DNA of 64,000 bases, from the NCBI RefSeq assembly GCF_947492455.1, contig NZ_CANLNB010000006.1:1-64000 (forward strand). Direction: 5' to 3'. This DNA is from an uncultured Aliiroseovarius sp. (GTDB lineage Bacteria > Pseudomonadota > Alphaproteobacteria > Rhodobacterales > Rhodobacteraceae). Positions 9,048 to 17,827 of the stretch are shown here, piece after piece. How positions within the stretch are numbered: the first letter of the stretch is position 1; the number at the start of each line of letters is the position of its first letter. The notes beneath the pieces are model-generated. The model was not told the DNA's origin and ran no database searches. It saw only the letters and a program-made list of their open reading frames with translations. A program made the position numbers and the translations under genes.

Positions 9048-9208
9048 TGGCGATCAAGGCAGAACACGAAATGCACAAGCGCCGCTTTTCCCGCAATATC
9101 GGGTTGGGCCTTGTTCTGGTTGGCTTTGTTGCCCTTGTCTACGGCCTGACCGTGGCAAAAGTCGGAGAGCTGTATCAACCGGAAGCCGCGTCGGAGGCCA
9201 GCCAATGA
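9047..9208 (+). CDS. Small single-helix membrane protein of the cta operon
   Basis: A 53-residue gene, easily missed because of its size. Its ATG overlaps the ctaB stop by one base and its TGA overlaps the ctaG ATG (ATGA at 9205-9208), so it is sandwiched with translational coupling on both sides. The N-terminus is charged ([17 protein letters not shown]), followed by one transmembrane helix ([20 protein letters not shown]) and a short acidic, presumably periplasmic tail ending EASEASQ-like. Small ORFs at this position are known in related cta/cox operons (often labelled CoxF or hypothetical); an assembly or accessory role in cytochrome oxidase is inferred only from position. Confidence 0.85.
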   Translation: MAIKAEHEMHKRRFSRNIGLGLVLVGFVALVYGLTVAKVGELYQPEAASEASQ

Positions 9209-9780
9209 GCTTGACGAAGCCTCAGAAAACCGCGGCAAAGGCCGTTGGCGTGGTCCTTCTGATGGGATCGCTCAGCTGGGCCTCGGTTCCGTTCTATGAC
9301 TGGTTCTGCCGCGTGACCGGCTTTGGCGGTGTCACAGGTGTGGCTGAAACCGCATCCGACGTTGTGCTGGACCGCACCGTGCTGGTCCGCTTCGACGCCT
9401 CAAAAGAGCGCGGCATGCCGTGGGAGTTCAAGCCCGTCCAGCGCGAGATGGAGATCCGTTTGGGCGAGACCGGTCTGGCGTTTTATGAAGCCTACAACCC
9501 GACCGACCGCCCCGTCGCCGGCACCGCCAGCTACAACGTGGCACCTTTCGCCGCGGGTGGCTTCTTCACCAAGATTGACTGCTTCTGCTTTGAACAGCAG
9601 GTGCTGCAACCCGGAGAACGCGTGACCATGCCGGTCACCTTCTACGTGGACCCCGAATTGATCGAGGACGATGAAGGCAAATACGTGAACGCGATCACGT
9701 TGTCCTACACGTTCCACGAAACCGAATTGCCGGAAGAGGTCGCTTCGCTAGACGCACCTCAGACGGTTGTGCAAAACTGA
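9205..9780 (+). CDS. ctaG: Cytochrome c oxidase assembly protein CtaG (Cox11)
   Basis: 191 residues. CtaG/Cox11 is a membrane-anchored periplasmic copper chaperone that delivers Cu to the CuB site of oxidase subunit I. One N-terminal helix (about 12-28) precedes the periplasmic beta-sandwich domain. The copper-binding CFCF motif is at residues 126-129 ([10 protein letters not shown]). ATG 9205 overlaps the preceding small gene (ATGA), which fixes the start; longer in-frame extensions reach back into ctaB and are not real. Confidence 0.96.
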   Translation: MSLTKPQKTAAKAVGVVLLMGSLSWASVPFYDWFCRVTGFGGVTGVAETASDVVLDRTVLVRFDASKERGMPWEFKPVQREMEIRLGETGLAFYEAYNPTDRPVAGTASYNVAPFAAGGFFTKIDCFCFEQQVLQPGERVTMPVTFYVDPELIEDDEGKYVNAITLSYTFHETELPEEVASLDAPQTVVQN

Positions 9781-9807
9781 CGCCAGAAGAACAGGGACTA
9801 GACGCTT

Positions 9808-10608
9808 ATGGCACACGCAAAGAACCACGATTTTCACATTCTGCCGCCCTCGGTGAACCCGTTCCTGGGTGCCGTGGCAGGCTTCGTTATGCTGTTTGGC
9901 GCCGTCAAATGGATGGCTGAAGGCAACCCTTGGCTGTTCTTCATCGGTCTGGCTGGCGTGTTGTACGTCATGTTCGCTTGGTGGTCGGACGTTGTGCATG
10001 AAGGCGAAACCGGCGACCACACCTCGGTCGTGAAAATCGGCCTGCGCTATGGCGTGATCCTGTTCATCATGTCCGAAGTGATGTTCTTCGTTGCGTGGTT
10101 CTGGAGCTTCTTCAAGCACGCCATGTACCCGATGACCGAGGGCTCGCCCAAGATTGATGGTGTTTGGCCGCCGGTTGGGATCGAGACCTTTGATCCCTGG
10201 CACCTGCCGCTGATCAACACGCTGATCCTGCTTCTGTCGGGCTGTGCCGTAACTTGGGCGCACCACGCCATCGCGCATGAAAACAACCGGAAAGATCTGG
10301 TTTGGGGTCTGACACTGGCCGTGATCCTGGGCGTGATCTTCACCTTTTTCCAGGCCTACGAATATAGCCATGCTGCCTTTGACTTCTCGGGCAACATCTA
10401 TGGCGCCAACTTCTTTATGGCTACCGGCTTCCACGGCTTCCACGTGATCGTCGGCACCATCTTCCTGTTCATCTGCCTGCTGCGTGCGATGAAGGGTCAC
10501 TTTACCCCGGAAAGCCACGTTGGCTTCGAGGCCGCAGCTTGGTACTGGCACTTCGTTGACGTTGTATGGCTGTTCCTGTTCGCCGCTGTTTACGTTTGGG
10601 GCGGTTGA
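9808..10608 (+). CDS. coxC: Cytochrome c oxidase subunit III
   Basis: 266 residues, seven-helix inner-membrane subunit III of the aa3 oxidase, which stabilises the catalytic core and helps proton uptake. It opens [15 protein letters not shown], and typical subunit III stretches include [43 protein letters not shown] and the C-terminal [16 protein letters not shown]. It begins 27 bp after ctaG and is followed by a strong terminator, so this is the last structural gene before the SURF1 gene. Confidence 0.97.
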   Translation: MAHAKNHDFHILPPSVNPFLGAVAGFVMLFGAVKWMAEGNPWLFFIGLAGVLYVMFAWWSDVVHEGETGDHTSVVKIGLRYGVILFIMSEVMFFVAWFWSFFKHAMYPMTEGSPKIDGVWPPVGIETFDPWHLPLINTLILLLSGCAVTWAHHAIAHENNRKDLVWGLTLAVILGVIFTFFQAYEYSHAAFDFSGNIYGANFFMATGFHGFHVIVGTIFLFICLLRAMKGHFTPESHVGFEAAAWYWHFVDVVWLFLFAAVYVWGG

Positions 10609-10636
10609 ACCTGACCTGCGATTAGTCCTAATCAGG

Positions 10637-10669
10637 GGCGCGAGGGGAAACCCTCGCGCCTTTCTTTTT
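10637..10669 (+). terminator. Rho-independent terminator after coxC
   Basis: A perfect 10-bp stem, GGCGCGAGGG (10637-10646) with CCCTCGCGCC (10651-10660), has a GAAA tetraloop and is followed by TTTCTTTTT. SURF1 starts only 13 bp later, so some readthrough or a promoter nested in this region is needed for it. Confidence 0.9.
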
Positions 10670-10681
10670 CGGATCTGTATC

Positions 10682-11350
10682 ATGCGCCAAGCCATCGCCA
10701 TCATCCTGTCTATTGCCGTGCTGTCTCTGTTTCTGGGGCTGGGCACATGGCAGGTGCAGCGTTTGCACTGGAAAGAAGGCGTGCTGGCCGAGATCGACGC
10801 ACGCATCGCTGCGGCTCCGGTATCCCTGCCGGAAGTGCCCGACAAGGCGCGTGATACCTATCTGCCCGTCGTGGTCTCGGGGCAGTTTGGAGAAGGCACC
10901 CTGCGCGTGCTGGTATCCACTAAACAGGACGGGGCGGGGTATCGCCTGATCTCACCTTTGCAGACCGATAAAGGTGCAATCCTAATCGACCGGGGTTTTA
11001 TTCGCGTAGCGGACAAGATGCCGCCAGCCCCCGAAGGCCAGGTCAGCATCGAAGGCAACCTGCACTGGCCAGATGACCGCCGCAGCTCGACCCCTGATAA
11101 TGACGTAGAAGGTAATACGTGGTTTGCCCGTGACATTGACCAAATGGCCGAAGTACTAGGTACCCAACCGGTCTTTGTTATCACCCGACAGATGACCCCG
11201 GCTGAGCCGCGCGTGCTTCCACTTCCCGTTACCTCGGACGGGGTTCCCAACCGACACCTTGAATACGCAGGCACATGGTTTTTGCTGGCCCTGACATGGT
11301 CGATGATGACACTTACCTTGCTTTGGCGTAAGAAACGCCGAAACACCTGA
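10682..11350 (+). CDS. SURF1/Shy1-family oxidase assembly protein
   Basis: 222 residues with the SURF1 topology: an N-terminal helix (AIIILSIAVLSLFLGLGTW-like, about 4-22), a periplasmic domain with VVVSGQF and LIDRGFI, and a C-terminal helix (WFLLALTWSMMTLTLLW). SURF1 proteins bind heme A and promote its insertion into oxidase subunit I. ATG 10682 was chosen because it places the first helix at the N-terminus; a longer in-frame extension runs back through the terminator into coxC. It is followed at 14 bp by thrC. Confidence 0.93.
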   Translation: MRQAIAIILSIAVLSLFLGLGTWQVQRLHWKEGVLAEIDARIAAAPVSLPEVPDKARDTYLPVVVSGQFGEGTLRVLVSTKQDGAGYRLISPLQTDKGAILIDRGFIRVADKMPPAPEGQVSIEGNLHWPDDRRSSTPDNDVEGNTWFARDIDQMAEVLGTQPVFVITRQMTPAEPRVLPLPVTSDGVPNRHLEYAGTWFLLALTWSMMTLTLLWRKKRRNT

Positions 11351-11364
11351 AGGACTCACTTTCG

Positions 11365-12762
11365 ATGCGCTATATCTCGACCCGCGGCGACGCACCTGTT
11401 CTCAGCTTTGAAGACGCCATGCTAACCGGCCTTGCCCGTGACGGCGGCCTCTATGTGCCGGAAACCGTGCCGACCATGTCGACCGATGAGATCGCCGCAC
11501 TGGCGGGCCTGTCCTATGAAGAGATCGCGTTCCGCGTGATGCGTCCTTTCGTGGGCGACACCTTCACCGATGAAGAGTTCAAAGAGATCATCGCCAAGGC
11601 CTATGCTGGCTTCGGCCACGACGCCCGTGCACCGTTGGTGCAGCTTGGTCCGAACCACTTCCTGTTGGAGCTTTTCCACGGCCCGACGCTCGCCTTCAAA
11701 GATTTCGCGATGCAGCTGATTGGCCAACTGTTCCAAGTGGCCCTCAGCCGTCGCGGTGAAAAGGTGACCATCGTGGGTGCGACCTCCGGCGACACCGGGT
11801 CGGCCGCCATCGAAGCCTTCAAGGGGCTGGACGCGGTCGACGTGTTTATCCTGTTCCCGCACGGTCGCGTGTCGGACGTACAGCGCCGCCAGATGACCAC
11901 GCCGTCGGAAAGCAACGTCCACGCGCTGGCTGTGGATGGCGACTTTGATGATTGTCAGGCGCGCCTGAAAGACATGTTCAACGATTTCGAGTTCCGCGAT
12001 GGCGTGAAGCTGGCGGGTGTGAACTCGATCAACTGGGCGCGTGTGCTGGCGCAGGTGGTATACTACTTCTCGTCCGCCGTGTCGCTGGGTGCGCCGCATC
12101 GCAAGGTCAGCTTCACCGTGCCAACCGGCAACTTCGGCGACATCTTCGCGGGCTATATCGCCAAGAAGATGGGCCTGCCGATTGACCAGCTGGTGATCGC
12201 GACGAACCAGAACGACATTCTGCACCGCACGATGGAAACCGGCGCCTACACCAAGGCGGGTGTCACGCCCTCGATCAGCCCGTCGATGGACATTCAGGTG
12301 TCCTCGAATTTTGAACGCGCGCTGTTTGACGCTTATGGGCGTGACGGATCAGCCGTGGCGGGTCAGATGGACGATCTGAAAGACGGCGGATTTTCGATCA
12401 GCCAAGGTGCGATGGAATACCTGCGTGAACAGTTTACCTCGGGCCGTGCGTCCGAAGACGAGACCATGGCGCAAATCAAGACCAGCTTTGCCACCACCGG
12501 CGAAGTGCTCTGCCCGCACTCGGCTGTTGGTGTGAAAGTGGCCGAAGAGCATCTGGGCGACAGCCCGATGATCACGCTGGCCACCGCCCATCCCGCCAAA
12601 TTCCCCGCCGCTGTGAAAGACGCTTGCGGAGAAGACGCGCCGCTGCCGCCGCGCATGGCTGACCTGTTTGACCGCGACGAGCGTGTGACCCGCGTGGCCA
12701 ACGATCTGGACGCGCTGAAGTCGCTGATCATGGAACGCACCGGAAAGGCCACCCCTGCATGA
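11365..12762 (+). CDS. thrC: Threonine synthase
   Basis: 465 residues, PLP-dependent fold type II enzyme converting O-phosphohomoserine to threonine. It starts MRYISTRGD as in the long (class II) threonine synthases. The PLP lysine is Lys112 in TLAFKDFAMQ, and the phosphate-binding loop is GATSGDTGSAA. It follows SURF1 closely, and its TGA overlaps the ATG of the M16 protease (ATGA). The association with the oxidase operon is conserved in related bacteria but has no obvious biochemical logic. Confidence 0.96.
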   Translation: MRYISTRGDAPVLSFEDAMLTGLARDGGLYVPETVPTMSTDEIAALAGLSYEEIAFRVMRPFVGDTFTDEEFKEIIAKAYAGFGHDARAPLVQLGPNHFLLELFHGPTLAFKDFAMQLIGQLFQVALSRRGEKVTIVGATSGDTGSAAIEAFKGLDAVDVFILFPHGRVSDVQRRQMTTPSESNVHALAVDGDFDDCQARLKDMFNDFEFRDGVKLAGVNSINWARVLAQVVYYFSSAVSLGAPHRKVSFTVPTGNFGDIFAGYIAKKMGLPIDQLVIATNQNDILHRTMETGAYTKAGVTPSISPSMDIQVSSNFERALFDAYGRDGSAVAGQMDDLKDGGFSISQGAMEYLREQFTSGRASEDETMAQIKTSFATTGEVLCPHSAVGVKVAEEHLGDSPMITLATAHPAKFPAAVKDACGEDAPLPPRMADLFDRDERVTRVANDLDALKSLIMERTGKATPA

Positions 12763-14021
12763 CGGTGCGCTTGGATCGCCTGTCCAACGGCGTACGCGTC
12801 GTGACCGAGCACATGCCGGGGCTGGAAAGCGCCTCACTCGGCGTGTGGGTCATGGCGGGTGGCCGTCACGAAACGCAGGCCCAGAACGGCATCGCGCATT
12901 TCCTTGAGCATATGGCGTTCAAGGGCACCGAAAAGCGCAACGCGCTTGAGATTGCCGAGGCGATCGAGGACGTGGGTGGCTATATCAACGCCTATACCTC
13001 GCGCGAAGTGACAGCATACTACGTGCGTGTGTTGAAAGACGACGTGGCGCTTGGGCTCGACGTGATTTCGGACATCGTGCTGAACCCGGTTTTTGACACG
13101 GGCGAGATCGAGACCGAACGCGGTGTGATCCTGCAGGAAATCGGTCAGGCGCTGGATACGCCCGATGATGTGGTCTTTGACTGGCTGCAGGAAGCCGCCT
13201 TCCCGGATCAGCCCATCGGTCGCACCATCCTTGGCCCGTCCGAGCGGGTGAAATCTTTTGGACGCGACGACCTGTCGGGCTTTGTCGGTCAGCACTACGG
13301 CCCGGAACAACTGATCCTGTCGGCTGCCGGAGCTGTAAACCACGACGAAATCCTGCGCCTTGCCGAAGCCGCGTTCGGTGCGCTGGCCCCACGCCCTGTG
13401 CTGGTGCCAGACGTGGCGCGCTGGACCTCTGGCGCGCGGGTCGAGGTCAACAACACGCTGGAACAGGTGCATTTCACGCTGGGCTTGGAAGCGCCCTCGT
13501 ATCGCGATGACGGGTTTTATGCCGCACAGCTCTTTAGCTCTGCCCTTGGTGGCGGCATGTCCTCGCGCCTCTTCCAAGAAGTGCGCGAGAAACGCGGGCT
13601 GTGCTATTCGATTTTCTCGCAGGTCGGGTCCTATGACGATACCGGCATGATGACCGTCTATGCGGGTACCTCGGGCGACGACATCGCTGCTCTGTCGGGC
13701 CTCTGCATTGACGAGATGAAACGCGCCGCCAGTGACATGTCGGATCGCGAGCTTGAACGCGCGCGGACCCAAATGAAGGCTGGCCTTTTGATGGGATTGG
13801 AAAGCCCGTCCGCCCGCGCCGAGCGTATGGCGCGCCTGGTCGGGATCTGGGGTTACGTGCCAACGCTGGCCGATACGGTCGACAAGATCGAGGCCGTCAC
13901 CCTGCAAGACCTGCGCGATTTCGGGGCGTCTTTGACGAACAGCGCTATGGCGATGGCGGTCTATGGCCCGGCAGACAAGGCCGAGACGCTGGAGGCTCTG
14001 ATGGAAAGGCGCGCTGCCTGA
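12759..14021 (+). CDS. M16-family zinc protease (processing-peptidase-like)
   Basis: 420 residues, single-chain bacterial relative of the mitochondrial processing peptidase beta subunit and PqqL. The inverted zinc motif HFLEH is at residues 47-51, with the distal glutamate in the ETERGVILQEIG segment (about 120-130). The second half (LGGGMSSRLFQEVREKRGL) is the M16 C-terminal domain. Its ATG overlaps the thrC stop and its stop overlaps the ATG of the next gene (TGATG). The natural substrates are not known. Confidence 0.93.
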   Translation: MTVRLDRLSNGVRVVTEHMPGLESASLGVWVMAGGRHETQAQNGIAHFLEHMAFKGTEKRNALEIAEAIEDVGGYINAYTSREVTAYYVRVLKDDVALGLDVISDIVLNPVFDTGEIETERGVILQEIGQALDTPDDVVFDWLQEAAFPDQPIGRTILGPSERVKSFGRDDLSGFVGQHYGPEQLILSAAGAVNHDEILRLAEAAFGALAPRPVLVPDVARWTSGARVEVNNTLEQVHFTLGLEAPSYRDDGFYAAQLFSSALGGGMSSRLFQEVREKRGLCYSIFSQVGSYDDTGMMTVYAGTSGDDIAALSGLCIDEMKRAASDMSDRELERARTQMKAGLLMGLESPSARAERMARLVGIWGYVPTLADTVDKIEAVTLQDLRDFGASLTNSAMAMAVYGPADKAETLEALMERRAA

Positions 14022-14605
14022 TGTTCGCGCGGCCCAAGAAAGTTCGGATCGAAACCGAACGGATGACCCTGCGCCCGCCCATGCATGGCGACTATCGCTC
14101 ATGGGCCGCCCTTCGGGTTGCCAGCCGGGACTTCTTGACACCTTGGGAACCTACATGGGCGGCCGATCACCTGACCCGGAAAAGTTTCACAAATCGCGTT
14201 TATTGGGCCAATCGTTCGGTCACAAGCGGCACCGCGCTTCCACTTTTTATGTTTCGACGTCAGGACGATGCGCTGCTGGGGGCGCTGACGCTGGACAACA
14301 TCCGCCGCGGTCCTTCGCAAGCCGGCACGACCGGATATTGGATCGGCGAACGCTTTGCGCGGCAGGGCTATATGCGCGAAGGGCTCGAGGCATTGGTGCA
14401 TTACGCCTTCAACGAGTTGGACCTGTCGCGTCTTGAGGCCGGGTGCCTGCCAGAAAACGCCGCCTCGCGCGGGGTTCTGGAAAAGGTCGGCTATAAATAC
14501 GAAGGCGTGGCGCAAAGCTATCTTCAGATCAACGGGCGCTGGCGCAATCATGTGCTCTATGCCAACCTCAGATCGGACCGGCGCGGGCGCACGCATGTGG
14601 GCTAA
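14021..14605 (+). CDS. GNAT N-acetyltransferase, RimJ-like
   Basis: 194 residues. The N-terminal ETERMTLRPPMHGDYRSWAAL and the C-terminal GYWIGERFARQGYMREGLEA, NAASRGVLEKVGYKYEG and LQINGRWRNHVLYA segments are characteristic of the RimJ/RimL group, which acetylates N-terminal amino groups of ribosomal or other proteins. The acetyl-CoA pyrophosphate loop is the ERFARQGYM region. Start codon overlaps the M16 protease stop, so the two are translationally coupled. The actual acceptor is unknown. Confidence 0.9.
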   Translation: MFARPKKVRIETERMTLRPPMHGDYRSWAALRVASRDFLTPWEPTWAADHLTRKSFTNRVYWANRSVTSGTALPLFMFRRQDDALLGALTLDNIRRGPSQAGTTGYWIGERFARQGYMREGLEALVHYAFNELDLSRLEAGCLPENAASRGVLEKVGYKYEGVAQSYLQINGRWRNHVLYANLRSDRRGRTHVG

Positions 14606-14650
14606 GCCGCGCTTGGTGATCTGTCTGTGAACCACAAAAGGGGGCGTGAC

Positions 14651-16060
14651 GTGAGATCTGTCGATGCAGCCATCGAAACGCAATTGCGTGCGGCCCTGCC
14701 GGACGCAGCCTTCCGCCCCCTTACCCCGGCCTATTTGGAAGAACCACGCGGGATGTTCCAAGGTGTGGGCGGATTGCTTTTGGCCCCCGGCTCGGTGGAC
14801 GAAGTGTCCACCATCCTGCGCATCTGCAACGACGCCCGCGTCCCCGTCGTGCCCTATGGCGGCGGTACCGGGCTGGTCGGTGGGCAGGTGATGCAAGACG
14901 CCCGCCCGGTGATCCTGAGCCTTGAACGCATGACCCGCATCCGCGCTGTTCACCCGGCCGAGAACGTGCTGGTCGCCGAGGCAGGGGCCATCTTGGCAGA
15001 TGTTCAATCCGCTGCGGAAAACGTGGATCGTTTGTTCCCGCTGTCGCTGGCGTCGGAAGGCTCGTGCCGCATCGGGGGATGCCTGTCGACCAATGCGGGG
15101 GGCGTGAATGTACTGCGCTATGGCACCGCGCGCGAGCTGTGTCTGGGGATCGAGGCCGTGCTGCCCGATGGCACCATCCATCACGGACTGAAGCGGCTGC
15201 GCAAGGACAACACAGGCTATGATCTGCGCGCGCTTCTGTGCGGAGCCGAGGGCACGTTGGGCGTGATCACCGCCGCCAGTCTGCGCCTGTTCCCGCGCCC
15301 GGCGCGTTCCGGAATCGCGCTTCTCTGTGTGCAGGACCCATCCGCCGCTTTGGAGCTTCTGGCGTTGGTGCAATCCCAACTGGGGCAGGGGATCAGCGCA
15401 TTCGAGTTGATCAAGGGCACTGGGTTGGAGTTCCTGACCGAAACTGGTCTGGGCGGACCGCAACCCTTTGCTAAACCGCCCGCGTGGTCAGTGTTGATCG
15501 ATCTGGGCCTTGGCCCGTCCGATGACCCAGAGGCCGCGCTGCTCACGCTCTTTGAGGCCGCGCAAGAAGCAGGCTTGGTGTTCGATGGCGTCATTGCACA
15601 ATCCCAATCCCAACGCGCTGCCCTTTGGAAGCTGCGCGAGGAAATTCCCTTGGCGAACAAAGCAGTAGGGGCCATTAACTCGCATGACATTTCCCTGCCT
15701 TTGTCGGAAATCCCGGCCTTCCTGACGCGCGCATACGACGCCCTCGCGGCCCTCGGCCCGTTCCGCGTGAATGCTTTCGGGCATCTGGGTGACGGAAACT
15801 TGCACTACAACGTTTTCCCGCCCGCGGGCGAAGACAAATCCACGTATATTCCCCAGCGCGATGCCATTCGTCGCGCCGTCTATGACCTTGTGGCGGATCA
15901 CGGCGGATCGTTTAGCGCCGAGCACGGCGTGGGCCGCCTGAAAACCGACGAGCTTGCCCGCTATGCAGATCCCACACGCCTTGCCGCGATGCGTGCGATC
16001 AAACAGACGCTCGATCCAAACGGGATCATGAATCCCGGCGTATTCTTCCCACTCAATTGA
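14651..16060 (+). CDS. FAD-linked 2-hydroxyacid dehydrogenase (GlcD / D-2-hydroxyglutarate type)
   Basis: 469 residues from GTG 14651, which has an AGGGGG Shine-Dalgarno six bases upstream; GTG 14627 would add eight residues. The N-terminal PCMH-type FAD domain shows VVPYGGGTGLVGG and LSTNAGGVNVLRYG. The C-terminal half shows FGHLGDGNLHYN and SAEHGVGRLK, matching the FAD-linked oxidase C domain with its metal/hydroxyacid site. Family members oxidise D-lactate, glycolate or D-2-hydroxyglutarate and pass electrons to the chain. The exact substrate cannot be assigned. It is the last gene of the plus-strand cta-thrC block. Confidence 0.92.
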   Translation: MRSVDAAIETQLRAALPDAAFRPLTPAYLEEPRGMFQGVGGLLLAPGSVDEVSTILRICNDARVPVVPYGGGTGLVGGQVMQDARPVILSLERMTRIRAVHPAENVLVAEAGAILADVQSAAENVDRLFPLSLASEGSCRIGGCLSTNAGGVNVLRYGTARELCLGIEAVLPDGTIHHGLKRLRKDNTGYDLRALLCGAEGTLGVITAASLRLFPRPARSGIALLCVQDPSAALELLALVQSQLGQGISAFELIKGTGLEFLTETGLGGPQPFAKPPAWSVLIDLGLGPSDDPEAALLTLFEAAQEAGLVFDGVIAQSQSQRAALWKLREEIPLANKAVGAINSHDISLPLSEIPAFLTRAYDALAALGPFRVNAFGHLGDGNLHYNVFPPAGEDKSTYIPQRDAIRRAVYDLVADHGGSFSAEHGVGRLKTDELARYADPTRLAAMRAIKQTLDPNGIMNPGVFFPLN

Positions 16061-16084
16061 AACCTCTCTCCTTCCTCTTGCGCG

Positions 16085-16148
16085 AAATACCTTGGGGGAG
16101 CGCCAAAGGCGCGGGGGCAACGCCCCCAACAGGCTCACGACGTGAGCC
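16085..16148. repeat. Extragenic multi-hairpin element, copy 1
   Basis: AAATACCTTGGGGGAG is followed by three consecutive stem-loops: GCGCC/GGCGC (16100-16112), GGGGGC/GCCCCC (16113-16127) and GGCTCAC/GTGAGCC (16132-16148). A shorter relative begins AAATATCCTGGGGTGAG at 46012. Elements of this type appear to be common between convergent genes in Rhodobacteraceae; that statement is from memory. Confidence 0.5.
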
Positions 16149-16153
16149 ACCAG

Positions 16154-16190
16154 AAAAAAAGAAAACGCCCCGCCGGGTAAGCGGGGCGTT
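16154..16190 (-). terminator. Rho-independent terminator of the mtnP-DUF418-apt operon
   Basis: On the minus strand a perfect 10-bp stem (16190-16181 with 16173-16164, AACGCCCCGC) is followed by TTTTCTTTTTTT, 82 bp after the apt stop codon. The plus-strand side has no T-tract, so it serves the minus-strand operon. Confidence 0.85.
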
Positions 16191-16271
16191 GCACTATAGT
16201 CACGTGCTCAAGCAGCGCCCGGGCTCCGACCGGGCAGGAACAGCATTAGGGGCGAATGGTTAAGCGAGGGT

Positions 16272-16802
16272 TCACAAGCCTTCGAATTCGCACAAAACAT
16301 CGACGCCCATGCCAAGCTCTTCCAGCTTCTTGCGCCCGCCCAGTTCCGGAAGGTCGACGATGAAGGAACAGCCCACGATCTCGCCACCCAGACGTTCGAT
16401 CAGTTTGATCCCGGCCTCTGCTGTGCCGCCGGTGGCCAGCAGGTCATCGACCAGCAGCACCTTTTCGCCCGGCTGGATGGCGTCGTCATGGATCTCCATC
16501 ACAGCCTCGCCATATTCCAGCGTATAGGCTTCCGACAGCGTGGCACCGGGCAGTTTGCCCTTTTTGCGGATCGGCACGAACCCCAGCGTCAACTGGTGCG
16601 CAATCGCGCCGCCCAGAATGAAACCACGCGCCTCAAGCCCAACGACCTTGTCGATCTGCATCCCGGCATAAGGGTGCAGCATCTGGTCCACCGCCATGCG
16701 AAACCCGCGCGGATCGGCGAACAGAGTGGTCACATCGCGAAACAGAATCCCTTCATGCGGGAAGTCCACGATGGTGCGGATATAGTCTTTGACGGATTTC
16801 AT
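16272..16802 (-). CDS. apt: Adenine phosphoribosyltransferase
   Basis: 176 residues, normal length. Converts adenine plus PRPP to AMP. The PRPP-binding loop [14 protein letters not shown] is present, with family blocks [17 protein letters not shown] and [14 protein letters not shown]. Its ATG overlaps the stop of the upstream DUF418 gene (4 bp). mtnP, two genes upstream, releases adenine from methylthioadenosine, so the operon probably couples polyamine/methionine by-product recycling to adenine salvage. Confidence 0.97.
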   Translation of the reverse strand: MKSVKDYIRTIVDFPHEGILFRDVTTLFADPRGFRMAVDQMLHPYAGMQIDKVVGLEARGFILGGAIAHQLTLGFVPIRKKGKLPGATLSEAYTLEYGEAVMEIHDDAIQPGEKVLLVDDLLATGGTAEAGIKLIERLGGEIVGCSFIVDLPELGGRKKLEELGMGVDVLCEFEGL

Positions 16803-17827
16803 GTTTTTCCCTCGGTGATCAGTCGCATGATGGCCTCAATCGGCCCGCGTTTGAACTTATGCGACCACAGCCAACTGAACAACGCGGCAAATGCGCAATA
16901 GGCGATCGAGATCCAGAAAATCTGCATCGGCTGTAGCGATCCGTCGAGCCGCCCCATTGCCTCGAGCGTGCCTATACCGATCAGGATATGCGCGACATAG
17001 TGCGTCAGGGTCTGGCGCCCGGCGACGATCATTGCGTCGCACAGGCGTCGGAAGATGGGCAAAGCCAACAAAAGCGGCGTGATCAGCAACACCGTGCCCA
17101 GAACCGCCACCGCTGTGGCCCCGCTCGCCAGCATATAGAGCGGCCCCGCCGGGACCGGTTCGGTGCTCATCAGGGCACCAATCTCGGGCTCGCGGATCAG
17201 GACCGCGCTGGCTTGATGGGCCGCGACCGCCACCAACGCGCCGCCCAGCACCATGCCGATTTGGACCGTCCAACGGCTAAGTTTCAGACGCCCAAGCCAC
17301 ATGCCCCACAGCAGGAACGCCGCCCACGGAAAGACCGGATGCCAGCCGTTGAACAGCGAGTGACGCAGGAAGCCCTCGATCGTCCAGACGTCGTGATAGG
17401 AAAGCGTGGCCCAACTCCAGCCGCGGTCGAAATCCAGCATCAGCTGCGCCACGAACCCGACGAGGATGAACACAGCGACGCCCAAAAGAAGGCTGTTGTT
17501 TGACCGGCGCATGAAGACCATCGCGACAATGAAGTAGAGCGCATAGAAATGCAGGATGTCCGCGTCGAAGATCAGCATGTTCAGCATGCCGACGACGAAC
17601 AGGAAGAGCGCGCGGCGTAGGGTCAGGTGCCACGGCACACGGCCCAGACTGGCCCCGACACCTGCCAACACAACGAACAGAGCTGCGGCGCGGCCCTCCA
17701 AGTTGTCGGTGATCAGCGACCCGATATCCGAGCCTCCGCTGACTTCAGATGCCAGACGGAAGTTCACCAGAACCATTCCGACAAACGCAAGGTATCGCGC
17801 GATGTCGACGCCGTTCAGACGGTTCAC
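16799..17827 (-). CDS. DUF418-type multi-pass membrane protein
   Basis: 342 residues with about nine or ten hydrophobic helices. It begins [20 protein letters not shown], which matches the R-x-x-G-x-D-x-x-R-x-x-A opening of the DUF418/DUF1624 group, and ends [13 protein letters not shown], similar to the DUF418 C-terminal signature (GPLE...R...T). Members resemble membrane acyltransferases but have no firmly established activity. It overlaps mtnP upstream by 4 bp and apt downstream by 4 bp, so all three are translationally coupled. A transport or modification role linked to nucleoside/base salvage is conceivable but purely positional. Confidence 0.85.
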   Translation of the reverse strand: MNRLNGVDIARYLAFVGMVLVNFRLASEVSGGSDIGSLITDNLEGRAAALFVVLAGVGASLGRVPWHLTLRRALFLFVVGMLNMLIFDADILHFYALYFIVAMVFMRRSNNSLLLGVAVFILVGFVAQLMLDFDRGWSWATLSYHDVWTIEGFLRHSLFNGWHPVFPWAAFLLWGMWLGRLKLSRWTVQIGMVLGGALVAVAAHQASAVLIREPEIGALMSTEPVPAGPLYMLASGATAVAVLGTVLLITPLLLALPIFRRLCDAMIVAGRQTLTHYVAHILIGIGTLEAMGRLDGSLQPMQIFWISIAYCAFAALFSWLWSHKFKRGPIEAIMRLITEGKT

